Counted from the first letter of the stretch, positions 1 through 10,554 are shown. The stretch: DNA of 64,000 bases from Chaenocephalus aceratus (GCA_023974075.1 CM043789.1:31183238-31247237), one strand, 5' to 3'. Notes: generated from the sequence alone by a model not told the origin. A program made the numbers and translations.

Positions 1-401
1 TCCTTTCACTTTCTTGCCTTTTCTCATTTTCAACAGGGTCGATTTGGGTACGGGTTTGGGGTTTGGATTGTAACATGAAGATGATTTTAGGGATGGGCAA
101 AGTTTCAAAAACAGAAGAGCGTGATAGATACAACAGCAATGTTTGCGTAGATGAGATGACGTTTTTGCATTGGTATTCCTGTAAGGTCATAGTTCATGGG
201 TGGGTTTATTATATATGTTAGTGTGTGTGTGCGAGCGTGCATGTGTGTGCGTGCATGTGGTGCTCTGTAATGGATCAGTATGAATGCCTCGTTAGCAAGC
301 GCCACTGAAACCCCGTAGGCCCTTCAGAATATGAGTACCATTTTAGAGAGCAGCTTTTGCTGTCGCATTCTAACTAACACTTACACAATACGTTCTGCAC
401 T

Positions 402-405
<4 letters not shown>
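1..405. other. Unassigned unique sequence
   Basis: No gene or transposon is recognised here. There is a short, imperfect GT-rich run around 220-260 and otherwise mixed-composition sequence. Frames in it are short and resemble no family. Confidence 0.5.

Positions 406-455
<50 letters not shown>
406..455. repeat. (CA)n microsatellite, 50 bp
   Basis: An uninterrupted CA dinucleotide run introduced by a short CGCG. It is the first of about 30 comparable arrays in the window. Confidence 0.97.
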
Positions 456-456
<1 letters not shown>

Positions 457-800
457 TAGCCCACGCACATACACTCAACAAGCACTTGTGTGTGTGGGCA
501 GCTGGCTGAATTGAGGGAACGGGATTCTGCATCCTCTGGGGAGCAGAAACACACCACTCTATTTAGCATCAGAAAGGCTACATTCACTCTTTTCATCTGA
601 GAGGTGAACTGAGGAATGCCCTCAAGGTGTGGACCGAGGGATAAAGATGGATGAAACCCGCTCCACACATCCGATCACTTCTTCATTTCATTCTCTCTAC
701 CCCTTTCCAAACATAACAAACTAATCTCTTCTCATCCTGCACCTGTCCGCCGTAACCTCCGTTCCCTCTCCCCCTCTCCCCCTCTACCTTTGCCTCATCG

Positions 801-1316
801 GTGCTCTCAGCCCTCCCTTCCTCTGACTCGTTCCAACTCCTGCCTCCAAACTCTGCTGCGGAAACTCTCCTCTCTACTCTCTCATCCTCTCTGGACTCTC
901 TCTGTCCTCTCACATCTCGGCAGACTCGTCAGTCCCCTCCTGCTCCCTGGCTAAATGACGCACTGCGTGCTAATAGAACCGTCCTTCGGGCTGCAGAGCG
1001 GAAACGGTGGAAATCCAAACACCATGACGACCTCCTAACCTATCAGGCTCTCCTCTCCTCTTTCTCTGCTTCGATCTCTCAGGCAAAAAGCACTTTCTTT
1101 CAAGATAAGATCCAATCTTCCTATTCCAATCCTAAAAAACTATTTTCCATCTTCTCCACCCTCTTGGACCCTCCCAAAGCCCCTCCTCCCTCCTCACTTC
1201 TGTCAAGCGACTTTGTTAACCACTTTGAAAAAAAGGTTGATGATATTCGCTCTTCTTTTTCTGACTCACCTTTACTCACCGATGGGTCACCAGACCCTCC
1301 TTCACCCGCACACTAA
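801..1316 (+). pseudogene. LINE ORF2 fragment, linker before the reverse transcriptase
   Basis: Open frame of about 171 codons in frame 3 covering the segment between endonuclease and reverse transcriptase of an L2-type ORF2 protein. The tract around PPAPWLNDALRANR and the lysine/arginine-rich stretch after it, then a serine- and proline-rich spacer, fit this linker as seen in fish L2 elements. The frame ends at TAA 1314-1316. Homologous coding continues at once in frame 2 from CTA at 1313, so the break looks like a 2-bp change near CACA at 1308-1313. Upstream, coding similarity continues in another frame to about 690. It starts at GTG here because the true start lies in the missing 5' part. 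Confidence 0.85.
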
Positions 1317-2893
1317 CCTCCTTTTCCCCTCTCTCGCCAAGTGAGGTTCTTACCCTCATTACCTCTGCCCGCCCGACCACCTGTCCTCTGGACCCTATCC
1401 CTTCAAACCTCCTTCAGACTATCGCTCCTGATATTCTACCGTTTCTCACCCATTTCATCAACACTTCTCTAACTTCTGGTCACTTTCCAAACAGTCTCAA
1501 GGAGGCAAGAGTAAACCCTCTCCTAAAGAAACCCACTCTCAACCCGTCTGATGTTATAAACTACAGGCCTGTCTCTCTCCTCCCGTTCCTGTCTAAAACA
1601 CTTGAACGTGCTGTCTTTAAACAACTCTCCTGTTATCTCCATCAGAACAACCTTCTGGATCCGCACCAGTCTGGTTTCAAGGCAGACCACTCCACAGAAA
1701 CTGCTCTCATTGCTGTCACTGAGGAACTGCACACTGCCAAAGCAGCATCCCTCTCCTCTGTCATCATCCTGTTGGACCTGTCTGCTGCATTCGACACGGT
1801 GAACCATCAGATCCTCCTTCACACTCTCCAAGAACTTGGAGTTTCAGGCTCTGCACTTTCCCTCCTCACCTCATACCTCAAAGACCGTACCTACAGGGTA
1901 ACTTGGAGAGGATCCGAGTTCGACCCTTGTCAATTAACTACAGGGGTCCCTCAGGGCTCTGTTCTTGGTCCCCTCCTCTTCTCCCTGTACACAAACTCGC
2001 TCGGATCTGTCATTAGCCCGCATGGTTTTTCATACCACTGCTACGCTGACGCCACCCAATTCATTCTGTCCTTTTCCCGCTCAGAGACCCAGGTCGTCGC
2101 ACGCATCTCTGCTTGTCTAGCTGACATCTCTCAGTGGATGTCCGCTCATCATCTCAAGCTCAACCTTGACAAGACTGAACTGCTTTTCCTTCCGGGAAAA
2201 GATTGTCCCACTCTTGACCTGACTATCAACATCGGCACCTCTGTTGTTTCCCCGACTCAGACTGCAAGGAATCTGGGTGTGACCCTAGATAACAAACTGT
2301 CCTTCACTGCAAACATCGCTGCTACAACCCGTTGCTGCAGATACACGCTTTACAACATCAGGAGGATACGTCCCCAGCTGACCCAGAAAGCGACCCAGCT
2401 TCTGGTCCAGGCTTTTGTCACCTCACGCCTAGACTACTGCAACTCCCTCCTGGCTGGTCTACCTGCATGTGTCATCCGACCTCTGCAGCTCATCCAGAAT
2501 GCAGCGGCTCGTCTGGTCTTCAACCTTCCTAAATTTTCCCACACCACGCCGCTCCTCCGCTCCCTTCATTGGCTTCCGGTAACTGCTAGAATTCACTTCA
2601 AGACACTGGTACTTGCGTACCATGCTGCAAATGGATCTGGCCCTTCCTACATCCAGGACATGGTTAAACTGTACACCCCAGCGTGCTCTACTGCTCTGCA
2701 TCAGCCAAACGACTCGCTGCACCCTCGCTGCGAGGGGGACCCAAGTTCCCATCAGTAAAAAACACGTGGGTTTGCTATCCTGGCTCCAAAATGGTGGAAT
2801 GAGCTCTCCATTGACATCAGGATGGCAGAAAGCTTACACACCTTCCGGCGCAGACTGAAAACTCATCTCTTTCGACTCCACCTCGAGCGATAG
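1313..2893 (+). pseudogene. L2 LINE reverse transcriptase, inactivated
   Basis: Frame 2 is open from 1313 to the TAA at 2756-2758 and continues in the same frame to TAG at 2891-2893, so that TAA is a premature stop. Reverse transcriptase motifs in order: the NYRPVSLL block near 1560, motif A DLSAAFDTV from 1775 (first catalytic Asp at 1775-1777), motif B GVPQGSVLGP near 1947-1976, and the motif C box at 2042-2053. That box reads Tyr-Ala-Asp-Ala: the second aspartate expected of Y/F-x-D-D is replaced by GCC alanine at 2051-2053. The C-terminal part has the RLDYCNSLL and LHWLPV blocks typical of CR1/L2-superfamily proteins. The missing Asp, the frameshift and the stop each suggest a dead copy. 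In life such proteins copy their RNA into nicked target DNA. Confidence 0.93.
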
Positions 2894-3058
2894 AATTACT
2901 AACAAAGAACTGCTAACAGAGCACTTATATACTAATAAAGGACTGGCTTATATATAGCCAGTTGAGTAGCACTTGAAATACTTGGCTCTATGAAACCTGA
3001 TGTACTTATATGATTCTGTTTTCTTCAAGGTTGTGTCTTCCTGGTCGAATGTACTTAT

Positions 3059-3118
3059 TGTAAGTCGCTTTGGATAAAAGCGTCAGCTAAATGCAATGTA
3101 ATGTAATGTAATGTAATG
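3059..3118 (+). other. LINE 3' tail with GGATA stem-loop and pentamer repeats
   Basis: A stem CGCTTT (3066-3071) and AAAGCG (3077-3082) encloses the loop GGATA (3072-3076), followed by (ATGTA)n-type units to 3118. A 3' stem-loop with a GGAUA loop is the known recognition site of the L2-clade LINE UnaL2 reverse transcriptase. The stretch 3059-3084 is identical to 16369-16394 in the SINE described below. Confidence 0.85.
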
Positions 3119-4439
3119 GATCCATGGGTGTGGTACGGGGTTTAGGTGGCCAGCAGTCTCTACCTTTGGTGTTCCTTTTTCTTGCTTTCCGTATTTCTCT
3201 TTCCTCTCTTCTACTAAAAATCTTTCTGTCCTCTGTCAAAGACTCACACGAGGCAGTGAATAGAGGTTACAACTGTAAACAGTAGGGGATTTTTTCATTT
3301 CCTCCGTTGTTTCCCCTCTCCTTCGTGTCTGTCATGTCCCTGGTTTGTTTGGTCTCTTCTTGTTTCTCTCCTCTACCCTCCATGCCCCCCCCTCCACTCT
3401 CCATTTTCTTATCAAACGAAATGGCACTGAAGGGAGCACGCACACACACACAGAGACACAGGTAGCAAAGTTTCTCCTGGAGTTTTCTCAGCAAAACCAA
3501 ACAAAACATAAAACGGCGCTAACGCAAAAGAGTGAGGGTGGTGAGGAGGAGGAGGGGGAGAGAAGAGAGGGAAGTTATTTTCTCTGGTTTTTGAGGCTGT
3601 GCCGCATGTACTTCTGACAGGTGGGAGGGGAGATGAAGCGTGCATTGTGTTCACTTGCTAATTAGCATCGTTAGCGAGGCCCATCCGCCGTGAATGGCAG
3701 AGATAGTATTAGTGAGGCTTATGCACAGTGAGTGGTAGAGATAGGGAGAATAGAGAGCGCGGTACAGGCGAAAGCTGTATGCTAACGCTACATTAAGTCT
3801 GATAAACTTGCAGGTCTTTAATGGACTCTGCAGGGAAGGAGTGAGGGGGGAGAGGATGGGAGGGGGGGCAAAGAAGTGTAAAGAACTGAACACCAGTCTG
3901 CTTCAGGCTTTCCTGTCAATACTTTGAATACGACCTCTGTGGAGCCAAAACCACGGTGACACACGCATAAGATAATGAGCCATTGTGTGAGTGTGTGTCT
4001 CTTTTACAGAGGTTTGGGTGTAGCAATTTTGAGATCAGACTTCTCCCCTTTCACCTTACCCCTTCAGGGTCAGGTTACACACAAGGTGTAGGTTACAAGC
4101 CACTGGCTATATGAATAGTCCTGTTAGCTCAGGATTGCAGACACACACACAAACACACACTTTTGATTCATTTCCAAGCAGCAAGTGCTTTGAATTATAT
4201 CTGATGCTTTTATATGTATCACAGTTATAATATGTGTGTGCGTTTGTGTGAGTGTGAATGCCACAAAACCCCGGAGGTTACATACAACTGTCAGCATCAT
4301 CCAATCACCCATTTTTTGTTCATACTGCCCTTTACCCCCACCCCTCACTCCCTTCCACTCTCTTTCTTTCCCTCTCTTCATTTCATCCCCTCCAGTGTCA
4401 AGAAAAGGCCCTTGAGGCTGTATTGCTCTCTCTTTCTAG

Positions 4440-4497
<58 letters not shown>

Positions 4498-5385
4498 TAC
4501 ACGCACACATCCTCTCCAAAGGACCCCTAAGGGAGAAGCCCATCAGAGCAGTTTGGAGGGATGGGAGGCATATTGTTAGGGGTGGAGTTGAGTTTTCAAA
4601 CAGAAACATCTCAATGAAGCCTCTCTCCGTCCTGAATGGGCGGAGGGGTGTGAGTGAAGGGGGGAGATGAATATTAAGTAAGTTCTAATGGCCGACACCA
4701 GGCTCTGCTCCTCCACAGGATACTCTAGGGATCACTATGTGAAGCAAGATGAGGGTCACATGACTGATGGAGGCAGCCGAGAGCATCCAGAGCCTAATGC
4801 TAGTCAGGTTACGTGTACTAATATAATACTTTTTACAATGAAAGAATAAACAGTCAAAGAAACAAAACATGCACAGACCTTAAAGTGTTTTATTTCTTTC
4901 ATTTGAATGTAATAATCAATACAAACATGTTCTCCAATATTTATGATTATGACCAATATTGGGATTTAATAAGGCTTGCATCTAATTCCCATTGAAATAT
5001 ACATTTACAACTCCTTTTTGAATAAATGTTGAATGTAACTGACGTAAGCAAGCATTTCTTCAAGTTTCTTTCATAACGAATAACTGTATACCAACGTTTT
5101 TTTGTGATTTCTGACAAAGCACCAACAAGCTATGGCAACATTTAACTGTTTTAGAAGCAATGTTTCACTAATCATTTCATAGGAGAATGGCCCCATTTGA
5201 ACAATTTCTCAGAATAACATTGAAAAGCCAAAGGTGGTCTAAAAGCTCACAGTGTAAACAGCAGCTTGGTAGAACTTGTTCTAGTTTGGTGACCTTCATC
5301 TAACAGGCAAAAACGCTGTAGTGGTCCCTCGAGAGTCTTTCCTTTTTCCCCACAGATCAGCGCAGCTGCGTTGTAAAGTAGCCAT

Positions 5386-5389
<4 letters not shown>
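3119..5389. other. Unassigned sequence with one CA array
   Basis: No gene seen. It holds G-rich and T/C-rich stretches (3530-3570, 3840-3870, 4320-4400), short CA runs at 3440 and 4140, and a CA array at 4443-4493. From 4880 to 5300 it is AT-rich unique sequence. Frames here are not coding-like. Confidence 0.5.
4443..4493. repeat. (AC)n microsatellite, 51 bp
   Basis: An uninterrupted AC run directly after a T/C-rich segment. Confidence 0.97.

Positions 5390-5454
<65 letters not shown>
5390..5454. repeat. (GT)n microsatellite, left flank of telomere-like element
   Basis: 65 bp of pure GT that abuts the interspersed element at 5455-5717; a second GT array abuts its other side. Confidence 0.97.
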
Positions 5455-5455
<1 letters not shown>

Positions 5456-5716
5456 CCTAGCATTACTATACTTATGGGGACCTAAATCTGTTTACACAGT
5501 CACGTGTGGGGACTCGCCTCCCTTATGGGGACAAATTTGAGGTCCCCATGAGGGGAATCATTAATTTGAGGGTGAAGACTTGGTTAGGTTAAGGTTAAGG
5601 GTAAGGGTTAGGGTAAGAGTTAGGGTTAGGCATGTGTTGGTTATGGTTAAGGTTAGGATAAGTCTCCAGGAAATGCATGTAAGTCAATGTAATGTCCCCT
5701 GAAGTGATGTATACAT

Positions 5717-5717
<1 letters not shown>
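5455..5717 (+). repeat. Fish interspersed repeat with TTAGGG-like core
   Basis: A unit of about 263 bp lying exactly between two GT arrays. It contains repeated TGGGGAC blocks and their complement GGTCCCCAT (near 5478-5550), then a degenerate TTAGGG/TTAAGG tract at 5582-5630, then an AATGCATGTAAGTCAATGTAATGTCCCC-like stretch. I recognise this arrangement as a frequently repeated teleost sequence, usually found with GT tracts. The class of mobile element is unknown to me; the core resembles interstitial telomeric DNA but is too degenerate and short to be telomere-derived with confidence. Confidence 0.65.

Positions 5718-5802
<85 letters not shown>
5718..5802. repeat. (GT)n microsatellite, right flank of telomere-like element
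   Basis: 85 bp of pure GT immediately following the element at 5455-5717. Confidence 0.97.
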
Positions 5803-5803
<1 letters not shown>

Positions 5804-6191
5804 CGACACCAGGGATAATGTAATGGCATTTCATGGTGTGCTTTGGGGTTGCATTGTTTGCAAAGAAGTCAGTTACAGTACATTAGGGACACATCAGATT
5901 GACAATTGTTTTTGTAGTTCCTTTTTTAAAACCTAGCTTTCAACAAATCTGTCTGATGTTCTCCTGGAATATATCAGCTCTCACCGCTGGCTCTCTGATC
6001 ATATATTTTGTGTTTTGATATAGCATATGTCTCGGCACAGCTGTTGCCATTGACATGTCCTTGTGTTTTGTCAGACAACTGCACATCTCTACAGAAAAGC
6101 TTTTTTTCTGCAAGATCACACAATTCCAGCTATAAGGCCGCCTTCAGACAACAGCAGTGTGTTAAAAACATCATTGATCAGCTGGAGGGGC
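5803..6191. other. Unassigned unique sequence
   Basis: Nothing recognised; T-rich to mixed composition, no family similarity. Confidence 0.5.
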
Positions 6192-6500
6192 TTGATTGAT
6201 TGATTGATTGATTGAAAAGTTTATTAACAGCTTGTATATTGGGTACAGTACAGTACAGCTCAAAAAAATACAATTGTTAAGGGGATGCAGACCAGAGAAA
6301 GACTTTCGTCTTGTTTACATCAGGGTCCCCCATTTCCAATTCATCATATCATTTAAGACATATTTGACATACAGATGGCTTATTTACAATTTACATACAG
6401 GGCATTGGTTACAAGTCCAACACCTGGATTACATTCAGTGTGTTTTCCAATTCAAGTATTTTACTATAACTATAACTTCATTTTAATGGACTGGGCTAAA
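6192..6500 (-). mobile_element. Possible retroelement 3' end with (TTGA)n tail, minus strand
   Basis: A short (TTGA)n run at 6192-6214 is followed on the + strand by AAAAGTTTATTAACAGC, i.e. on the minus strand a unique 3'-UTR-like tract ending in AATAAACTTTTCAA and a tetranucleotide tail. Short tandem tails of this kind end several fish LINE families. No coding part is visible and the inner edge near 6500 is a guess. It could equally be a 3' UTR-derived retrocopy or chance. Confidence 0.35.
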
Positions 6501-7560
6501 CTCAAATACAGTGCATAGCACATCTCTGGACAATACAAACAATGAACAAAATATCTTCTCTTTTACAAAAAACTAAGCACAGGTTTAAGCCTCTGTGGCA
6601 ACATTAGATTGAAGTTAAAACACTAGGCATTTTTATACATATTTGTATATTTGTATTATTGTATTTTGTGTTCGGGATTCTTGGAAACGTTATTTCGATC
6701 TCTCTGTCTGTACAAACACACAGACAAATTGACATTAAAGTTGACTTTGATTAGACTTCCTAGTTTCACCACCTGAGATAACCTCAGTCCTTCTTTTGTG
6801 ACATGCTATCATTTCATTCATATCATGTAATTCTAGGAATATGTAATGGTGATTTATATGTTTATAGAAAAGGAACTCTTTATATATGTCAGTAACAATA
6901 ATCCAGTGAAAAGCAGATCAGGCTACACTTGGGTTTATGTCTGGCCCAGTGGCTAAGTGACTTGTATTGAGGAATCAAGACGAATGCATCTAGAAATGGC
7001 TTTATTAGAATGGTGCATGTGTGAGATTGCAGTTCACACTGGCTTGTTGGCTCTGATGAGCACTCCCCTCATTATCCCTAACTTCAGTGCATTACAAATC
7101 CCTTCTGATAACAACATGTTGCAGGCCTCTATCATCTGTACGGCACAAGAGCATTTGATTACACTGTCACCAGTCATAATCCTCCGACCAGCGTGGCCCT
7201 CACGGAGCATCAAACAGATGACTCTGAAACAGAGGAGAGAAGGATGAGGGAGCCAGGGAGACGAGGAGGAGGGGGAGGAGTGTCGGGGGGGGTGGCGTAA
7301 TGGCGCGTGTTTGTAAATAATCTCTCTGTCACGGTGGTAAATAGCAGTTTATTTAACAAGCATCACATCACAGGAGTGCTTCCACCCTCCGCCGCCCCGT
7401 CTCTTCTTCTTCCTCCCCTTCATCCCTCTCTCCCTTTCTCCTCTGCTCCGCTCTTGTGTTGGGCTCCGCGGCTACGGCGAAGCATTAATAATAATAACAA
7501 TGATAAACAGAGAAGAGAGATAACCACAGTAGTGTGTGTATAAGAGGCCCTCCCGCTCAG
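6501..7560. other. Unassigned sequence
   Basis: AT-rich to about 6960, then mixed. A G-rich GGAGGAGGGGGAGG stretch lies near 7262-7293. No gene or element recognised. Confidence 0.45.
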
Positions 7561-7711
7561 CCAGCTTACAGCGCTTAGCCCCCATTAAAGATGGGATGCG
7601 GAGAGGTGGGTGGGGGCAGCAAGCAGGAAAATAAGAAGCTGTTATTTTGCATGATATTAACCACATGAAAGCGCGTGGCTGCCGAGGACAGTAAAAGTCG
7701 CTGAAGAAGAC

Positions 7712-7756
7712 AGAGGGAGAGAGGGAGGGAGGGAGGGAGGGAGGGGGGGGGGGGGA
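7712..7756. repeat. (GGGA)n and poly-G tract
   Basis: GAGGGAGGGAGG-type units ending in an uninterrupted G run of about 13 at 7743-7755. Such G-tracts can form G-quadruplexes and are prone to assembly error. Confidence 0.9.
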
Positions 7757-7819
7757 GCCTCGCTGGAGGAATAATGTAAATAGCGGCTGGCTGAGTTATC
7801 GGGCATAGCACTGTCAGAC

Positions 7820-7853
7820 GCGCGCGTGTGTGTGTGTGTGTGTGTGTGTGTGT
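7820..7853. repeat. (GC)n(GT)n alternating purine-pyrimidine tract
   Basis: GCGCGCG runs straight into GTGTGT with no break in purine-pyrimidine alternation over 34 bp, a composition known to favour Z-DNA. Confidence 0.9.
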
Positions 7854-7979
7854 CATCATATGCAACGCTGTCAGACGGTCCATTGTTTGGGAAGCGATAA
7901 AAGGCAATTTCCCAGAGTCCCTTGTAGAACTACACGCTCGGCTTAATTTGAGGGCCATTTTCCGTGACAGTTTATACAT

Positions 7980-9535
7980 CTCTCTCCCTCTTTCTCTCTC
8001 TTTTTCTATGTCTCTCTCTCTCTTTTCAGTGCTCCCTCGCTTCCCCTGCTCATCCTTCCCGTGTGTGTGTGCTCACTTTGTAGTAAAGAGGCTTGTATTC
8101 ATGTCTGTGTTTATTAGTATCTCACCCCCGTGTTTGGCATGTTCTCTTTGACGCAACAACAATACCTGATAGTCTAATACCTGTCAGTGCACACACGCAC
8201 GCACACACGCACACACACACACACGTCTGATGGGAATGTTTTTCCCTCTGCCCCGTCTTAATCTTGCCCTGACACAGAGCATTGTGAGCTGTGCTGCGCT
8301 GCCATCAGAGGAGAGCATGTCCTCTCATCATCCTGAGAGAGGGCCTATTAGAGGAGCTGAGGATGATGGGAGGCAGGGAGGCAGGGAGGGGAGAGGGAGA
8401 AAAAGAGAGGGGATCGCAGGTTCAGGGCAGGATAATTGACACGGAGGCTCCCATTGCCTGCGGAGGGGGTTTTTCTCTACAATGCCTTTAGTGAGAGAGC
8501 AAACAAAGTATTGTGCACAAACACGTACACACACACACGTCACACACACACACACACACACACACCCACACACACACAATGTGCGCAAACGGCTTTTTGT
8601 TTGTGTGCTGTAGAGTGATTTACGAGCTCAAACTGTTTGCTAAACTTTAAGGCATTTGGCTTGGTAAATAAAAATGATGGTGTACATCCATGCTTGGGAG
8701 CTTTGATGCCAACATATGTTTTTATTTTTCTGTTTGTTTGATTATTATTATGAAAAAGAAAGATGAAAGAAAATAAGGATGGGCGATCATTTCTATTTCC
8801 GTATTGTGCCTATAGAGATTGGTGCATGGGATCTGGTACTTCACAGTACGTCAGTGAAATGAAAGCAATATACTTATACAATTTGGTAAGAAAAAAAGTA
8901 TTCTTTGTCTACATTTTTTTTCAAAAACTATTGTTGAAGTTAGAATTTCATTTGGATTAGACATTTCAACAGTGATCCTGAGTGTGGCCCGGTGATTGAG
9001 GGAGATTTGAAGTATTCAAACCTTTAAGCAACCATACAAGTTCAAGTTTAGTTAATAAACAATTTAATTAGAGTGAACTTTTTTTTCCCTTTTTAACATT
9101 TAAAAAGATCTGTCCGTGCTTGGTGTAATAATATCACAGCATCATTTTGCTTTCAACTCTTTTATGTTATCCTTAATATCACAATGTAAATCTATTCCAT
9201 AACATTACCCACTCTTATACAGCGCAGAGCAATATGTTTGTGAGCAGGCAACAGAGATGAGTGGGGGGGGGGGGCTCAGATCATGAAAAAGCGACAGCAA
9301 GCTGGTTCGTATTAAAAGATTTTAAATTTGAAAAACTAAACGTGTTACTCAGCTGATTAACGAGACTCAGCGGGCAAACCTCCCGCTCCCTGAGCAACAT
9401 CTGTAAATACACAGCATGGTGCCAGATCTAGTGATTCTTTTTAAAACATCTTGTTGTGAATTAGTTAGAGTTAGTAAGGTGAAATTACCCTATTTGTTAA
9501 ATAAAATTTCGTCCATCATCCCTTTTTAATAATTG
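7980..9535. other. Unassigned sequence with CA runs
   Basis: A T/C-rich run lies at 7980-8060, compound CA/CG runs at 8190-8224, and interrupted CA runs at 8528-8578. The stretch 8270-8500 is repeat-poor and could be conserved non-coding DNA. From 8640 onward it is AT-rich and featureless, with a poly-G run at 9264-9273. Confidence 0.45.
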
Positions 9536-9566
9536 ATATATATATATATATATATATACATATACA
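9536..9566. repeat. (TA)n tract
   Basis: A TATA dinucleotide run of about 22 bp followed by ACATATACA; low complexity. Confidence 0.85.
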
Positions 9567-9717
9567 GCAATCAACTCAGGTCTAATGGACAATACATAAA
9601 GTACTTTAGTCAACTGGGGAAATATTGGAAATTGTAGTGTTACCCGCAGCTAAGTCAAACAAACAAAAACAAAAGAGCATGAGAAAATAAATCAGTATAA
9701 CAAAAGGCAAATATTAT

Positions 9718-9725
9718 ATAATAAC
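9718..9725. repeat. Left target-site duplication of hAT element
   Basis: ATAATAAC, identical to 11170-11177. Confidence 0.88.
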
Positions 9726-9990
9726 CAGGGGCGTTGCCTGGACCTGAACACATTCGGGGCTTAGCCCACAGTTGCTGCGGCTGCGGCCCTACAGTGCATT
9801 TTTCTACTACAACACTCCCCACACACACAGTACACCTGCGACTGTTACAATGAAGGCTCGATAATCAGCTCACGGCATAGGCAGGGGTAAAGTGCTATTT
9901 TTTTTATGAGTGGGGGGCGGACCTCACCTCCTCTAGGGGGGTCTGGGGGGATGCTCCCCCGGGAATATTTGTTTTAAATATTGAAGATAA

Positions 9991-10140
9991 AAGGCAAGGC
10001 AAGGCAAGGCAAGGCAAGGCAAGGCAAGGCAAGGCAAGGCAAGGCAAGGCAAGGCAAGGCAAGGCAAGGCAAGGCAAGGCAAGGCAAGGCAAGGCAAGGC
10101 AAGGCAAGGCAAGGCAAGGCAAGGCAAGGCAAGGCAAGGC
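9991..10140. repeat. (AAGGC)30 pentanucleotide array
   Basis: Exactly 30 perfect copies of AAGGC over 150 bp with no interruption. It runs straight into a LINE 3'-terminal sequence on its right. The unit matches the AAGGC tail unit of that LINE family (two copies at 24136-24145), so it is best explained as expansion of a LINE tail. Confidence 0.97.
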
Positions 10141-10420
10141 TATTTATATAGCACTTTTCAACACAAGGCAATTCAAAGTGCTTTACAAAAAATGAAAGAC
10201 ATTAAGAAAATGGCATTTAAAATCAGTCATTAAAAAGAAAAGCTAATAAAATAAACATTAAAAGAAAAAATACATGGATACAAGTTACAGTGCAGTAAAA
10301 CCATCAATCTGGTGCACTTTGAGAGCAACATTAAGAGATCTATGGATACCTCTCTCAACACCCAGATGAAACAGAACTGTAAACAGATTTTCTTTTTCTT
10401 TATGGATATTTTACAAATCA
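10141..10420 (-). mobile_element. LINE 3' end, minus strand, nested in hAT element
   Basis: The + strand reads TATTTATATAGCAC, a TTCAACACAAGGCAATTCAAAG block and TGCTTTACA. Reverse-complemented this is the usual 3' terminus of a fish LINE (…AAGCAC…GTGCTATATAAATA) followed by its GCCTT tail. No coding sequence remains. The inner boundary is not visible and is placed where composition changes. Confidence 0.7.
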
Positions 10421-10554
10421 CTCCCCTTTTAAACTCTATTCTTGTTTTACTGCCATATAGACTATAATGATCATATGAAGGTGTGCCGTGGAATTAATAT
10501 TTTGAATCATTTGTGACCAAACCATTTGAGACCCACTGAGATAACGGCGCATTG

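Larger units (their letters stand above)
683..3118 (+). mobile_element. 5'-truncated L2-type LINE retrotransposon
   Basis: A non-LTR retrotransposon copy of the L2 clade as found in fish. The sequence shows a linker region, a reverse transcriptase domain with motifs A and B, a C-terminal domain and a 3' UTR ending in (ATGTA)n units. No endonuclease domain is visible upstream, so the copy is 5'-truncated, which is usual for LINE insertions made by target-primed reverse transcription. The 5' edge is approximate, placed where coding similarity fades. The coding part is broken by a shift in a CCCTCTCC-like simple repeat near 765-790, a second shift near 1307-1314 and a stop at 2756-2758. The family call rests on recognised motifs (for example the PQGSVLGPLLF block) and on the characteristic 3' tail. 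Confidence 0.93.
7561..7960. promoter_or_regulatory. Candidate conserved non-coding block
   Basis: Two complex, repeat-poor stretches (7561-7705 and 7855-7975) flank a GGGA/poly-G run and a GT array. They contain SOX-like CATTGTTTGG near 7880 and GATAAAAGG near 7897, in sequence that codes for nothing. The look is that of an enhancer-type conserved element. No alignment was available, so this is inference. Confidence 0.25.

Noticed and set aside
5582..5630. Interstitial telomere or chromosome-fusion scar
   Set aside because: The TTAGGG units are few and degenerate and are part of a repeat unit I recognise as dispersed in fish genomes.
5595..5834. Long His-Thr or Cys-Val open frames over CA/GT arrays, here and at many other arrays
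   Set aside because: They are translations of dinucleotide repeats, open on both strands at once, with no flanking gene structure.
9991..10140. CRISPR-like array
   Set aside because: Pure 5-bp tandem repeat with no spacers, in a eukaryotic context.
9904..10171. Three overlapping minus-strand frames rich in Pro-Cys-Leu-Ala-Leu
   Set aside because: They are the AAGGC array read in three frames; a 5-bp repeat gives a 5-residue peptide repeat in any frame.
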